Shown piece by piece: positions 15,772 to 25,403 of a stretch of 64,000 nt of DNA. The stretch's first letter is position 1. Each line of letters opens with the position of its first letter. The position numbers were made by a program, and so were the translations under genes. The notes below the pieces were generated by a model. It had not been told where the DNA came from, did no database searches, and saw nothing but the letters and a program-made list of their open reading frames with translations. The DNA is from Flavobacteriaceae bacterium (GTDB lineage Bacteria > Bacteroidota > Bacteroidia > Flavobacteriales > Weeksellaceae), in contig JAAYKY010000022.1 in the NCBI GenBank assembly GCA_012522185.1, positions 54,858-118,857 of the forward strand, written 5' to 3'.

Positions 15772-16107
15772 TTATCCGACTTTACATCCATTCTCCGTTT
15801 TTTTATCGGGCGAAAGCAAAACCACCTCATTGTTTTCGTTATAAATGCCCAAAACCAAACATTCAGAAATGAAGTTGGCTATTTGTTTAGGCGGAAAATT
15901 CACTACGGCAATGATTTGTTTTCCAATCAATTCCTCTTTGGAATAAAGATTTACAATCTGCGCGCTGGAATTCTTAATTCCCAATGCTCCAAAATCAATC
16001 CGCAACTGATAAGCCGGCTTTCTCGCTTTCGGAAAATCATTTACTTCCAGCACCGTTCCCACACGCATATCTAGTTTTTCAAATTCTTCCCAGCTAAGTG
16101 TGCTCAT
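15772..16107 (-). CDS. csaA: tRNA-binding-domain protein, CsaA-like chaperone
   Basis: 111 residues, a single OB-fold of the EMAP-II/Trbp111 type: DMRVGTVLEVNDFPKARKPAYQLRIDFG at the start, then KQIIAVVNFPPKQIANFISECLVLGI. Known members (CsaA) bind tRNA or act as export-linked chaperones; the same domain ends bacterial MetRS. It ends with CKVG, as is usual. Convergent with miaA; a pair of short direct repeats (CTTAATACTCA, 15739-15765) lies in the 33-bp gap. Confidence 0.88.
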   Translation of the reverse strand: MSTLSWEEFEKLDMRVGTVLEVNDFPKARKPAYQLRIDFGALGIKNSSAQIVNLYSKEELIGKQIIAVVNFPPKQIANFISECLVLGIYNENNEVVLLSPDKKTENGCKVG

Positions 16108-16139
16108 TTTTTGAAAATTTGATAATTACTTTTAACTGA

Positions 16140-16162
16140 TATCCAATGCATCTTATTGGATA
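16140..16162. promoter_or_regulatory. Inverted repeat, possible operator
   Basis: Perfect 8-bp arms TATCCAAT / ATTGGATA with 7-nt spacer, in the gap between divergent csaA and a lipoprotein gene, just upstream of a TACTTTAG -7-like sequence. Could be a regulator site; no binding protein can be named. Confidence 0.4.
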
Positions 16163-16193
16163 CTAATATTATTTCATACTTTAGCAAAAGTAT

Positions 16194-16622
16194 ATGCAAA
16201 AATACATCTTAATATATTCATTAATTTGTTTCAGTCTGATAAGCTGTGAAATCAAGACTCATAATGCAAAAAAATCTTATGGTTATTGGGAAGATGGCAA
16301 CATTCAAAAAGAAGTTGAGATACTCGAAGGTAATTATTGGAAATCACCACATTGGACATATGAATATGTAGTTTATCTCAAATTAAAACCTTCTAAAGAA
16401 TGGATGAATAAATTTTCACCTTATTGTTGTTTTGAAGAAGGAAAATTAATTGAAGATAGTGTCGATTTCGATATTTATGATGTAAACTCACCGGATTGGT
16501 TGCCTAAACCGGTTTGGTTTCATCCAGACAAAAATTTTGTTGTTTTTGGAAATGAGTTTAGTAATAGATATTTTTGGAATGAAAAAGATAGTTTACTTTA
16601 TATTTACGAAATACAATTATAG
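16194..16622 (+). CDS. Lipoprotein of unknown function
   Basis: 142 residues with a lipoprotein signal (MQKYILIYSLICFSLISCE, lipobox LISC). The mature part is rich in Trp, Tyr and Lys (YGYWEDGNIQKEVEILEGNYWK, WLPKPVWFHPDKNFVVFGNEF) and probably all-beta. I do not recognise a family. It ends 6 bp before fabG and could be cotranscribed with it, though its upstream region has its own inverted repeat. Confidence 0.65.
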   Translation: MQKYILIYSLICFSLISCEIKTHNAKKSYGYWEDGNIQKEVEILEGNYWKSPHWTYEYVVYLKLKPSKEWMNKFSPYCCFEEGKLIEDSVDFDIYDVNSPDWLPKPVWFHPDKNFVVFGNEFSNRYFWNEKDSLLYIYEIQL

Positions 16623-16628
16623 TTCTAT

Positions 16629-17375
16629 ATGAAATTACTGAAAGGAAAAACCGCCATCATCACAGGCGCAACGCGCGGAATCGGAAAAGGAATCGCTGAA
16701 GTTTTTGCCCAAAACGGCTGTAACATCGCGTTTACATTTGCTTCTTCGGTGGAAAGAGCAAAAGTTCTGGAACAGGAATTAGCTGCTTCCGGCATCAAAG
16801 CAAAAGGCTATCAGTCAGACGCTTCCGATTTTGAAGCCGCTCAAAAATTGGTGGATGATGTTTTGGAAGAATTCGGACAAATCGATATTGTCATCAATAA
16901 TGCAGGAATCACGCGTGATAATTTGCTGATGCGAATGAGTCTGGAAGATTATGAAGAAGTAATCCGAGTCAATTTGAATTCAGCATTTAACTTAACAAAA
17001 GCGGTTACCAAACCTATGATGAAACAGCGAAACGGTTCCATCATCAATATGAGTTCGGTTGTAGGACGAAAAGGAAACGCCGGACAAGCGAATTATGCCG
17101 CTTCCAAAGCAGGTTTGATTGGACTTTCTAAATCAGTTGCCTTGGAATTGGGCTCAAGAAATATCCGTTGCAACGTCATCGCACCCGGATTTATCGAAAC
17201 TGAAATGACCGAAAAATTAGATCCCAAAGCAGTGGAAGCCTGGAGAGCCGGAATTCCATTGAAACGTGGCGGAACACCGGAAGACATCGCCAATGCTTGC
17301 TTATTCCTGGCTTCTGATTTGTCCAATTATATTACCGGACAGGTTTTGAGCGTGGACGGCGGAATGTACACTTAA
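16629..17375 (+). CDS. fabG: 3-oxoacyl-ACP reductase
   Basis: 248 residues. NADPH-dependent reduction of 3-oxoacyl-ACP in fatty-acid elongation. Rossmann motif TGATRGIGKG (12-21), NNAG (90-93), catalytic Ser near 143, Tyr156 and Lys160 in NYAASKAG, and the C-terminal YITGQVLSVDGGMYT are exact for FabG. It stands outside the usual fab cluster, between two lipoprotein genes. A strong terminator follows. Confidence 0.95.
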   Translation: MKLLKGKTAIITGATRGIGKGIAEVFAQNGCNIAFTFASSVERAKVLEQELAASGIKAKGYQSDASDFEAAQKLVDDVLEEFGQIDIVINNAGITRDNLLMRMSLEDYEEVIRVNLNSAFNLTKAVTKPMMKQRNGSIINMSSVVGRKGNAGQANYAASKAGLIGLSKSVALELGSRNIRCNVIAPGFIETEMTEKLDPKAVEAWRAGIPLKRGGTPEDIANACLFLASDLSNYITGQVLSVDGGMYT

Positions 17376-17421
17376 TTCGATTTACGAACTTCGAAGTTCG
17401 AAGTTCGAATAAACTATATTC

Positions 17422-17457
17422 ACTTTGACAAAGCTTCTAAACTTTGTCAAAGTTTTT
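17422..17457 (+). terminator. Rho-independent terminator after fabG
   Basis: Perfect 12-bp arms (ACTTTGACAAAG at 17422-17433, CTTTGTCAAAGT at 17442-17453), 8-nt loop, T-rich tail. A cluster of overlapping CGAAGTTCG palindromes lies just upstream (17386-17409). Confidence 0.85.
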
Positions 17458-17473
17458 CTTTAATTAAAATACC

Positions 17474-18118
17474 ATGAAAAAAACAATTTATTTACTCGGC
17501 TTTTTATTGGCTTTAAGCTGTAACCAGAATACAACCGAAACTCCGCTTGAAAATCAGGAAACTGAACTCACAGAAGTTTCAAGCAATTCCGTTCAGCCCA
17601 AAGAGAATCTAGGATTGGATTTCCGTAATGAATTAGAAAAACATTGCGGAAAAGCTTATGAAGGTGTAATCCTAGCAGGTGCCGAACCGGGCGATGGTTT
17701 TCACGGCGAACGATTGGTTATGCAGGTTTTATCTTGTGAAGAAAATCAAATTAAAATTCCTTTTTATGTGGGCGATGACAAATCCCGAACCTGGATTTTG
17801 AATTTCTTAGGCGATCGAATTCAACTCAAACACGACCATAGACTGGAAAGCGGAATTGACGATGAAGTTACGATGTACGGCGGAACTTCCACCAACACCG
17901 GATTTAAAGATATGCAGATTTTTATGGCCGATCAGGAAACTTGTAACCTGATTGATTATGCTTGCGGAAATGTTTGGTGGATGACCGTAGATGAAACTTC
18001 CTTTACCTATAATTTGCGTCGAATTGGTTCCGACCGACTATTTTCCGTAAAATTTGATTTGACAAAACCAATCGAATATGACGAAAGACCTTGGGGTTGG
18101 GGTCAAAAATTTGAATAA
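17474..18118 (+). CDS. Lipoprotein of unknown function
   Basis: 214 residues. Lipoprotein signal MKKTIYLLGFLLALSCN. After an acidic linker, a compact domain with four Cys and patterns KHCGKAYEGVILAG, FHGERLVMQV, RTWILNFLGDRIQLKHDHR and YGGTSTNTG; the last residues are DERPWGWGQKFE. Similar proteins are seen in Flavobacteriia but I cannot assign a function. A long perfect hairpin separates it from tex, which is convergent. Confidence 0.75.
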   Translation: MKKTIYLLGFLLALSCNQNTTETPLENQETELTEVSSNSVQPKENLGLDFRNELEKHCGKAYEGVILAGAEPGDGFHGERLVMQVLSCEENQIKIPFYVGDDKSRTWILNFLGDRIQLKHDHRLESGIDDEVTMYGGTSTNTGFKDMQIFMADQETCNLIDYACGNVWWMTVDETSFTYNLRRIGSDRLFSVKFDLTKPIEYDERPWGWGQKFE

Positions 18119-18131
18119 ATATTTAAATAAA

Positions 18132-18158
18132 ACCTGTCAGTTTTGAAAACTGACAGGT
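18132..18158. terminator. Bidirectional terminator between convergent genes
   Basis: 13-bp perfect arms ACCTGTCAGTTTT / AAAACTGACAGGT around a single G. It lies between the lipoprotein (plus) and tex (minus) stops. Confidence 0.8.
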
Positions 18159-18188
18159 CAATTATTTATGTTCTTTGTGGTTGCAAAT

Positions 18189-20318
18189 TTAGTCCACCAT
18201 AGACAACTGAATTCGTTTTCTTTCCACATCCACATCGGTAACGGTCACTTCCACGATTTGATTCAGATGCACCACCGAATTCACATCGGAAATAAATTCT
18301 TGTGTGATTTTTGAAATATGAACCAATCCACTTTGCTTGATGCCGATGTCCACAAAACATCCGAAATTGGTAATATTATTGATGATTCCCTGCAATTTCA
18401 TTCCGGTTTTCAGGTCTTCAATTGATTTGATATTTTTGTCAAATTGAACACTGACCGCTCGTTGACGCGGATCCAATCCGGGTTTCTTCAATTCCTCCAA
18501 AATATCTTGTAAAGTCGGTAAACCCACTTTTTCAGAAACATATCGGTTCAAATCAATTTTCTCAATCAAATTTTCATTTCCAATTAATTCTTGGGTTGAA
18601 ACCTTTAAATCTTTCGCCATTTTCTCCACAATCGGATAAGATTCGGGGTGAACCGCCGAATTGTCCAAAGGATTTTCTCCGTTTTGAATTCTTAAAAATG
18701 CCGAAGCTTGTTGAAAGGCTTTTGCTCCCAATCGCGGCACTTTTTTCAATTCTTCCCTCGATTCAAATGCGCCCATTTCGGAACGATGATTCACAATATT
18801 TTCTGCCATCTTCTCACCTATTCCCGACACATAAGTCAGCAAATGTTTACTCGCCGTGTTCAGATTTACCCCGACTTTATTCACACAAAGCATCACCGTT
18901 TCATCGAGTTCGGTTTTGAGTAAATTCTGATCGACATCGTGCTGATATTGCCCTACTCCAATGGATTTCGGATCGATTTTCACCAATTCCGCCAAAGGAT
19001 CGGAAAGTCGTCTTCCAATCGAAACGGCACCACGAACCGTAACATCGTATTGTGGAAATTCATCACGGGCAATTTTTGAAGCCGAATAAACCGATGCGCC
19101 GGCTTCATTCACCACAAAAACTTTTAAATTTCGGTCAAATGGAATGTTTTGAATCCAATTTTCGGTTTCGCGCGAAGCCGTTCCATTCCCGATGGAAATC
19201 GCTTCGATGTTATAAGCATTCACCAAGGAGCGGATTTTTTTGGTCGCATCGTTTTTCTGATTTTGAGGCGCGTGAGGATACACCGTTTCATTGTGCAACA
19301 AATCGCCTTGTTCATCTAAACAAACGATTTTACACCCCGAACGATATCCCGGATCAATCGCTAAAATTCGTTTTTCACCCAAAGGAGCGGCCAATAAAAG
19401 CTGTTTCAGATTATTGGAAAACACCTGAATGGAAGTTTTATCAGCTTGTAATTTTGCTTCGCTCAAAGCTTCGTTGGAAAGTGAAGGTTCGAGCAGTCTT
19501 TTGTAAGCATCTTCAATGGCTTGCTGAATGATTTCCTTCAATTCCGGTTGAGAAGTTCGGAGAATGATATTTTCAATTAAATCCAGAGCATCGGCTTTCG
19601 GAATTTCGATTTTCACTTTTAAAAATCCTTCTTTTTCGCCACGTAAAATTGCCAATAATCGATGCGAAGCGGAGCGTTTTAACAATTCGGAAAAGTCGAA
19701 ATATTGTGAGAATTTTTGTGCGCCTTCCTCCTCTTTTTTGGATTTAACGACTTTGGAAGAAATGCTTGCTTCGTGCTTGAATTTTCTTCTTAACTGATTT
19801 CGAACGCGTTCATTTTCATTGATCCATTCGGCCATAATGTGCTGCGCACCTTGAATGGCATCCTCAATTGATTCCACCTGATCATTCAAATACCTTGAAG
19901 CTAGTTCATCCAAATCCCGAATGGGATTTTGTTTCATAATGATTTTGGCCAAAGGCTCCAAACCTCGTTCTTTGGCAGTATCGGCCTTGGTTTTTCTTTT
20001 TTTCTTATAGGGCAAATAATAATCTTCCAATAGATTTTCATCGTAACAATCCGAAATTTTCTGCCGGAGTTCATCGGTCAATGCGTCTTGTTCTTCGATG
20101 GATTTTAAAATCGAAGTTTTTCTTTTTTCTAGTTCTTCGAAATTTTGTTTGAGCTTGGAAATCGTAGAAATCTGTACTTCGTCAAGTCCGCCCGTCATTT
20201 CTTTTCGGTAACGGGAAATGAAAGGAATGGTGCAGTCTTCGTTGAGCAAAGAAATCGTGTTTTCTATGGATTTCAGAGAAATAGATGTTTGCTGCTGGAT
20301 GTATTGGGTGATGTTCAT
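18189..20318 (-). CDS. tex: Tex-family RNA-binding protein
   Basis: 709 residues from the ATG at 20318, preferred over an upstream in-frame Met because MNITQYIQQQTSISLKSIENT matches the family start. Order of domains: Tex N-terminal helices, YqgF-like RNase H fold (LAIDPGYRSGCKIVCLDEQG), helix-hairpin-helix (LNTASKHLLTYVSGIGEKMAENIV), and C-terminal S1 domain (GMKLQGIINNITNFGCFVDIG). Tex binds RNA and transcription complexes and affects virulence-gene expression in other bacteria. A TATTTTTG -7 element lies at 20342-20335. Confidence 0.95.
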   Translation of the reverse strand: MNITQYIQQQTSISLKSIENTISLLNEDCTIPFISRYRKEMTGGLDEVQISTISKLKQNFEELEKRKTSILKSIEEQDALTDELRQKISDCYDENLLEDYYLPYKKKRKTKADTAKERGLEPLAKIIMKQNPIRDLDELASRYLNDQVESIEDAIQGAQHIMAEWINENERVRNQLRRKFKHEASISSKVVKSKKEEEGAQKFSQYFDFSELLKRSASHRLLAILRGEKEGFLKVKIEIPKADALDLIENIILRTSQPELKEIIQQAIEDAYKRLLEPSLSNEALSEAKLQADKTSIQVFSNNLKQLLLAAPLGEKRILAIDPGYRSGCKIVCLDEQGDLLHNETVYPHAPQNQKNDATKKIRSLVNAYNIEAISIGNGTASRETENWIQNIPFDRNLKVFVVNEAGASVYSASKIARDEFPQYDVTVRGAVSIGRRLSDPLAELVKIDPKSIGVGQYQHDVDQNLLKTELDETVMLCVNKVGVNLNTASKHLLTYVSGIGEKMAENIVNHRSEMGAFESREELKKVPRLGAKAFQQASAFLRIQNGENPLDNSAVHPESYPIVEKMAKDLKVSTQELIGNENLIEKIDLNRYVSEKVGLPTLQDILEELKKPGLDPRQRAVSVQFDKNIKSIEDLKTGMKLQGIINNITNFGCFVDIGIKQSGLVHISKITQEFISDVNSVVHLNQIVEVTVTDVDVERKRIQLSMVD

Positions 20319-20429
20319 TTTTGATTTAAAAAGGCAAAAATACAGGTTTTCTCCAGACCTGACAGGATTTGAAAAGCTGAGAGCTATTTTCACGAACAAA
20401 ATCCTTAGTTTTGATCAAAATATCTTTTG

Positions 20430-21167
20430 GTGATTAATCCGACAAACAAAAGAGGAGCAGCTTTTATCATTTTTACGGCAATTTGTACTGGATATTTGGT
20501 TTATATCGGGAAAGCTGATATTTACTTTATCATCTTATTGTTCATGTTTGAATTGTTTATCAAAAATTGTTTTGATTTCCTTCTACTTTTAAATGTTTTG
20601 TCCAAAGATTCATCAAGCTCAACCCTAATTTCTCCTGAAGAAAATCAAGAATTTGGAACCTACCAATCAGGAATTAAATCAAAAAAGACGAAGTATTTTG
20701 ACATTCAATATTCTTATCATTTCACCAAAATCCCAAAATTAACTAAACTGAAAATGGATGGGCAGACGAAATTTCTGAGAATAATCCTCTTTCTTTTTAA
20801 ACTCACAACCCAATTCTTCCTATTTTTTGGTGTCTTTCTACTTTTATTGACTTTTGCAATTGATTCTGCAAGCACAAATTCATTGTATAAAATTTTAAGC
20901 TTTCAGAATTTTTCATTTATACTGATGATGCTTCTAATAATTCTTACTGAGCTTTTTTCTTTCCTCGATAAAGCTAAAGTGAAGTCATTCACTTGGAAAG
21001 AACTTCCCATTCTTCCTCCTAAAGAATACGTTTTGATTTATTTTCCTCTGTTTATCGGTATTTTTATTTTTTCATTGATTAATTATTCACACTTCTATTT
21101 TATTTTACCTTTTCTGATTATCAAATTAATTTTTGACTTGTATATGAATCGGAAAAGTCTTGTTTGA
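20430..21167 (+). CDS. Multi-pass membrane protein of unknown function
   Basis: 245 residues from a GTG (a TTG three bases earlier is also possible). Five to six transmembrane segments (about 10-28, 31-50, 110-135, 150-170, 190-210, 215-235) with a charged cytosolic loop near 55-100. The layout resembles the DUF6498-type proteins but I am not sure. It lies divergent to tex and upstream of lysS. Confidence 0.6.
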   Translation: MINPTNKRGAAFIIFTAICTGYLVYIGKADIYFIILLFMFELFIKNCFDFLLLLNVLSKDSSSSTLISPEENQEFGTYQSGIKSKKTKYFDIQYSYHFTKIPKLTKLKMDGQTKFLRIILFLFKLTTQFFLFFGVFLLLLTFAIDSASTNSLYKILSFQNFSFILMMLLIILTELFSFLDKAKVKSFTWKELPILPPKEYVLIYFPLFIGIFIFSLINYSHFYFILPFLIIKLIFDLYMNRKSLV

Positions 21168-21191
21168 ATTTAATCACATTGCCAAATTCAG

Positions 21192-21199
21192 TACCTTTG
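21192..21199 (+). promoter_or_regulatory. -7 element of the lysS promoter
   Basis: TACCTTTG, 21 nt before the lysS ATG. No well-placed TTTG -33 element is seen. Confidence 0.5.
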
Positions 21200-21220
21200 C
21201 ACCTTTAAAATTCAGTAAAA

Positions 21221-22909
21221 ATGCAATTAACAGAACAAGAAATCATTCGTCGTGAAAAGTTAGCTCAGCTAAGAGAAATGGGAATTGATCCATATCCTGC
21301 TGAGGAATTTGAAATTACTTCAACTGCTGAACAAATCAAGAAGAACTTTGAAGATGGTAAACAGGTGAAACTTGCTGGACGTATGATGTCTGTTCGTCAA
21401 ATGGGAAAAGCTTCATTTGCGGAATTGCAAGACAGCACCGGAAGAATTCAATTGTATGTCGCAAGAGATAGCATCTCTACTGATGAAGAATCAACCGCAT
21501 ACAATGTGTTGTTCAGAAGATTATTGGACATAGGCGATTTTATAGGTATTGAAGGTTATCAGTTCAAAACCAAAGTAGGTGAAATTTCGGTTCACGTAAC
21601 CAAACTCGATTTACTTTCCAAAACATTGCGTCCGCTTCCCATCGTGAAAACCGATGAGGAAGGAAATGTACACGATGCTTTTGTGGATCCCGAATTGAGG
21701 TACCGAATGCGTTATGTCGATTTAGTGGTGAATCCGCAGGTCAAAGAAATCTTCGTCAAACGAACCAAAATGTTCAATGCGATGCGGGAATATTTCAACG
21801 ACCGAGGTTATTTCGAAGTAGAAACCCCAATTTTGCAACCCATTCCGGGCGGTGCTGCCGCTCGTCCTTTTGTTACGCATCACAATGCTTTGGACATTCC
21901 TTTGTATTTGAGAATCGCCAATGAATTGTATCTGAAAAGGTTGATCGTCGGCGGATTTGATGGTGTGTATGAATTCTCCAAAAACTTCCGAAACGAGGGA
22001 ATGGATCGTACACATAATCCAGAATTTACGGCGATGGAAATTTATGTTGCTTACACAGATTATCATTGGATGATGGATTTCACGGAAAAATTGTTGGAAC
22101 ATTGTGCCATTGCGGTAAATGGCTCGACCAAATCAACTTTCGGCGAACATGAAATCGAATGGAAAGCGCCTTATCCAAGAATTTCTATGCGAGATGCGAT
22201 TTTGAAATTTACCGATTTTGATATCAAAGGAAAATCAGAAGAAGAAATTCGTCAAGCAGCAATTTCTATGGGAATTGAAGTCGATGAAACCATGGGGAAA
22301 GGAAAATTAATCGATGAGATTTTTGGAGAAAAATGTGAAGGAAATTTCATTCAGCCGACTTTCATTACCGATTATCCGGTAGAAATGTCGCCACTTACCA
22401 AAAAACACCGAACTGAAGAAGGATTGACCGAACGATTTGAATTGATGGTTTGTGGAAAAGAAATCGCCAATGCTTATTCGGAATTAAATGACCCGATTGA
22501 CCAAAGAAAGCGTTTTGAAGATCAATTAAAATTATCAGAAAAAGGCGATGACGAAGCCATGTTCATCGACCAGGATTTCCTTCGTGCACTAGAATACGGA
22601 ATGCCTCCAACTTCGGGATTGGGAATTGGGATGGATCGATTGATTATGTTTTTGACCGATAATCCATCGATTCAGGAAGTTTTATTCTTCCCTCAAATGA
22701 GACCCGAGAAAAAACAGGTTCAAGTAAGTGAAGAAGCCAAAGCTGTTTTGGAATTGCTTGGGAAATCAGGAAGAATTGATTTAAATGAATTGAAAAACCA
22801 ATCCGGACTTTCCGGTAAAAAATGGGACAAAGCCATCAAAGAATTGACTTCCAACAAACTGGCTCAGGTTGAAAAAACGGAGGAAGGTTTGTTTGTGGAA
22901 GTGGTTTAA
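21221..22909 (+). CDS. lysS: Lysyl-tRNA synthetase, class II
   Basis: 562 residues. Charges tRNA-Lys. N-terminal OB-fold anticodon-binding domain ([23 protein letters not shown]), class II motif 2 [20 protein letters not shown] and motif 3 GLGIGMDRL. After motif 3 there is an extra about 65-residue tail ([39 protein letters not shown]) with winged-helix character, usual for LysRS of Flavobacteriia but absent from E. coli LysS (505 residues). A terminator follows. Confidence 0.97.
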   Translation: MQLTEQEIIRREKLAQLREMGIDPYPAEEFEITSTAEQIKKNFEDGKQVKLAGRMMSVRQMGKASFAELQDSTGRIQLYVARDSISTDEESTAYNVLFRRLLDIGDFIGIEGYQFKTKVGEISVHVTKLDLLSKTLRPLPIVKTDEEGNVHDAFVDPELRYRMRYVDLVVNPQVKEIFVKRTKMFNAMREYFNDRGYFEVETPILQPIPGGAAARPFVTHHNALDIPLYLRIANELYLKRLIVGGFDGVYEFSKNFRNEGMDRTHNPEFTAMEIYVAYTDYHWMMDFTEKLLEHCAIAVNGSTKSTFGEHEIEWKAPYPRISMRDAILKFTDFDIKGKSEEEIRQAAISMGIEVDETMGKGKLIDEIFGEKCEGNFIQPTFITDYPVEMSPLTKKHRTEEGLTERFELMVCGKEIANAYSELNDPIDQRKRFEDQLKLSEKGDDEAMFIDQDFLRALEYGMPPTSGLGIGMDRLIMFLTDNPSIQEVLFFPQMRPEKKQVQVSEEAKAVLELLGKSGRIDLNELKNQSGLSGKKWDKAIKELTSNKLAQVEKTEEGLFVEVV

Positions 22910-22933
22910 AATATAAACTTTAAAAGAAAAAAC

Positions 22934-22964
22934 AAAGAACTGCCGAAAGGTGGTTCTTTTTCAT
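22934..22964. terminator. Terminator between lysS and the convergent TonB-like gene
   Basis: Stem AAAGAAC...GTTCTTT extended by CC/GG pairs around a GAAA loop, followed by T residues. Confidence 0.7.
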
Positions 22965-22970
22965 TTGGAT

Positions 22971-23429
22971 TTATTGAATATTTAGGATTATTGGTAAATT
23001 AAACGATAGATCTACCGGCATTCCTTCTTTATTTCGGGCAGGTGAGATGAAGTCTCCATTTTTATTCAATTTATTAGCCACCCGTAATAATGCAATTTTA
23101 CTTTGTTGTGCTATTTTTTCATTGTTTGAATCCAAAATTATAGGGTTTCGAATTCTCCCATTCTTCGTTAGAGTAAATTTCAAATTCACATAGATTTGGT
23201 TAGTATCTTTTAAATTCTGAAACTGAATAATTGAGAAAAGCTCATCCACTACTAAGTCACTTAGATTTTTGGTCAAACAAGAATTTGCAAGAAAAACCTC
23301 TTTGGAAAACTCCTCGCAACCTTGAAAAACAGCCATGGTTTCGACTTCATCTACCGATAAAGGTTCCATTTGTTGAGCTTTTGCATAAATGCATAAAAAG
23401 ATGATGTGAAGTAAAATCAATTTTTTCAT
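22971..23429 (-). CDS. Exported TonB C-terminal-like domain protein
   Basis: 152 residues with a signal peptide (ends AKA-Q). The mature part has the pattern seen in the periplasmic end of Bacteroidota TonB-like proteins: AVFQGCEEFSKE...SCLTKN, then IYVNLKFTLTKNGRIRNPIILDS, and a last strand PVDLSFNLPIIL. It lacks the transmembrane anchor and proline-rich spacer, so it cannot be a full energy transducer; relatives are stand-alone domains of unknown role. Last gene downstream of the PLPBP gene (12-bp gap). Confidence 0.7.
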   Translation of the reverse strand: MKKLILLHIIFLCIYAKAQQMEPLSVDEVETMAVFQGCEEFSKEVFLANSCLTKNLSDLVVDELFSIIQFQNLKDTNQIYVNLKFTLTKNGRIRNPIILDSNNEKIAQQSKIALLRVANKLNKNGDFISPARNKEGMPVDLSFNLPIILNIQ

Positions 23430-23441
23430 AAGATTTGGAAT

Positions 23442-24101
23442 TTACCCATAATTTCTATTCCCAAAAACCGAGCTTCCCACGCGAATCATATTGCTTCCCT
23501 CTTCCATTGCGATTTGATAATCTCCGCTCATGCCCATGGATAATGTTTGAAGTTCCGGGTTTTGAGTTTTGAGTTTATCAAAAAATATTTTTAAACCTCT
23601 GAATTCATTTCGGATTTGGGTTTTGTCTTCCGTAAAAGTGGACATTCCCATCAAACCGATTATTTTAACCGAAGGAAATTTCTCTTGGTAGGTTGATAGG
23701 ATTTTTTCGGCTTCCTCTTGCTCCATTCCGAACTTTGTTTCCTCATCTGCAATTCTGATTTGAAGCAAACATGAAATCGTCCTTTCATTTCGAAGGGCTT
23801 GTTTATTGATCTCTTTCAGCAAGCTTTCGCTGTCCACACTATGTATCAAATGAACAAAAGGCGCAATGTATTTGACTTTATTTTTTTGTAAATGACCGAT
23901 TTGATGCCAACGAATATCTTTGGGCAGAATCTCATATTTCTCCACCATTTCCTGCACACGGTTCTCGCCAAAGTCCAAATGTCCAGCATCATAAGCCGTT
24001 TGAACATCTTCGGCCGGTTTGGTTTTGGAAACCGCTACGAGCGTAACTTCTTGTGGTAAATTTTCTTTGAAATAATTAATATTTTCTGCTATCCGATTCA
24101 T
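23442..24101 (-). CDS. YggS/PLPBP-family pyridoxal-phosphate homeostasis protein
   Basis: 219 residues from the ATG at 24101. Binds PLP through Lys in VTLVAVSKTKP, with the family segments FGENRVQEMVEK, IRWHQIGHLQKNK and LSMGMSGDYQIAMEEGSNMIRVGSSVFG. It is not a catalyst but buffers PLP and affects amino-acid balance. Its place after serine-biosynthesis genes, one of which encodes a PLP enzyme (serC), fits. Family certain. Confidence 0.95.
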   Translation of the reverse strand: MNRIAENINYFKENLPQEVTLVAVSKTKPAEDVQTAYDAGHLDFGENRVQEMVEKYEILPKDIRWHQIGHLQKNKVKYIAPFVHLIHSVDSESLLKEINKQALRNERTISCLLQIRIADEETKFGMEQEEAEKILSTYQEKFPSVKIIGLMGMSTFTEDKTQIRNEFRGLKIFFDKLKTQNPELQTLSMGMSGDYQIAMEEGSNMIRVGSSVFGNRNYG

Positions 24102-24129
24102 TTTATTATTCAATCATTCTGTTATTCAA

Positions 24130-25374
24130 TTACTCTTTTAACTGAAATATATTCAATCCGCTAAGGGGTTTAGGTTCAATATAAGTACTTTTGGGAGGCA
24201 TTTTTAAACCAAGGTCTGCAATCATTTCCAAATCACGAGCGGCTACCGGATAAAGGAAAAACCCAAGTTTAAACTTTCCTGAATCCACTTTTTTCTGAAG
24301 CTTTTTAATGCCATTTGTATTACCCGTTCCGCGAACAAAACCAATTCGGTTGTCGTCACTTGTATTCTGAATATTTAAAATTGGTTTCAGAATTAATTCC
24401 TCCAAAAGATAAGTATCTAACTCCGATAAACCTTTTACAGAAAGGGCTTCTCTTTTGACAAACAAACTATAAAATTTACCATTCAGATACATACCGATAT
24501 TATGCTTTTTGGTAGGAAAAAATACGTTTTCACCTCGCTCGGCCATGTCAAACTTTTCCTGAAGAGCTTTCAAGAATTCTTCTTCCGACAAGCCGTTCAA
24601 ATCAGTAATAACCCGATTATAATCTTTGATTATCAACTCCCTATCAGACACAAGCATCGCCATTGTGTAATTCACCGGATCATGTTCCGAGACCTCTTTC
24701 ATTTGGCTTCGCGTATATTCGGAATAAACCAATGAACTTTCCATTCGGTGGTGTCCATCGGCAATGTAAAGCGCTTCGTATTTCTCAATCGAGTCTTTGA
24801 TTTGTTGTAAATTCAAACGATTTTCAATTTGCCAAAGCTGATGTAGATTTTCATCTTTATCCGTAAATGAAGCAGCCGCCAATTTTTTCATCTCAACTTC
24901 CATCAATAAATCAATTCTCTGATTGTGTGGATAAGTCAATAAAACCGGTTCGGAGTGAAAATGAACATTCTTCAGATAATTGGCAAAAAGTTCTACCCTT
25001 TTGGTCAGTGTTTCTTCGTGTTTCTTAATCTTCCCGGCTTTGTAATCTTCCAGATTTACCAAACCGATGATCCCTCTCACCTGCTCTTTATCGGGTTTGG
25101 TAAGCTGATAAATATAAAAAGAAGTTTTATCCTGTTCTGAATGACTGCTTTTCACAAAATTCTGAAAGTTTTCTGCGATTTCCTTTAGTCTAACTTCTGG
25201 ATCTTCATTGGCTTTTTCCCAAGTCGGTTTAATGATTTGGAGAAAAGAATCTGCATTTTGAGCGGTTTCCTTTTCCAATTCCTCCAATGTGAAACTGTCG
25301 ATGGATTTTGTTGAAAAAAAGCCCGCAATTTCTTTAACGGGCCGTATTCCTCTAAACGGTTTGAATTCCGGCAT
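24130..25374 (-). CDS. DUF1015 family protein
   Basis: 414 residues. The family hallmark YIADGHHRMESSLVY lies near residue 205, with the N-terminal KPFRGIRPVKEIA and a C-terminal YPVAARDLEMIADLGLKMPPKSTYIEPKP. DUF1015 genes are regularly linked with serA and serC in Bacteroidota and Firmicutes; a role in serine metabolism is suspected from this context but unproven. Here the same order serC-serA-DUF1015 holds. A perfect TAAATTTG element ends four bases before its ATG. Confidence 0.92.
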   Translation of the reverse strand: MPEFKPFRGIRPVKEIAGFFSTKSIDSFTLEELEKETAQNADSFLQIIKPTWEKANEDPEVRLKEIAENFQNFVKSSHSEQDKTSFYIYQLTKPDKEQVRGIIGLVNLEDYKAGKIKKHEETLTKRVELFANYLKNVHFHSEPVLLTYPHNQRIDLLMEVEMKKLAAASFTDKDENLHQLWQIENRLNLQQIKDSIEKYEALYIADGHHRMESSLVYSEYTRSQMKEVSEHDPVNYTMAMLVSDRELIIKDYNRVITDLNGLSEEEFLKALQEKFDMAERGENVFFPTKKHNIGMYLNGKFYSLFVKREALSVKGLSELDTYLLEELILKPILNIQNTSDDNRIGFVRGTGNTNGIKKLQKKVDSGKFKLGFFLYPVAARDLEMIADLGLKMPPKSTYIEPKPLSGLNIFQLKE

Positions 25375-25378
25375 GGTG

Positions 25379-25386
25379 CAAATTTA
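25379..25386 (-). promoter_or_regulatory. -7 element directly before the DUF1015 start codon
   Basis: Minus strand TAAATTTG, then CACC, then ATG (25374). Suggests a leaderless transcript in addition to read-through from serA. No clear -33 element. Confidence 0.5.
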
Positions 25387-25403
25387 GCAATTTTATAGTT
25401 CTT

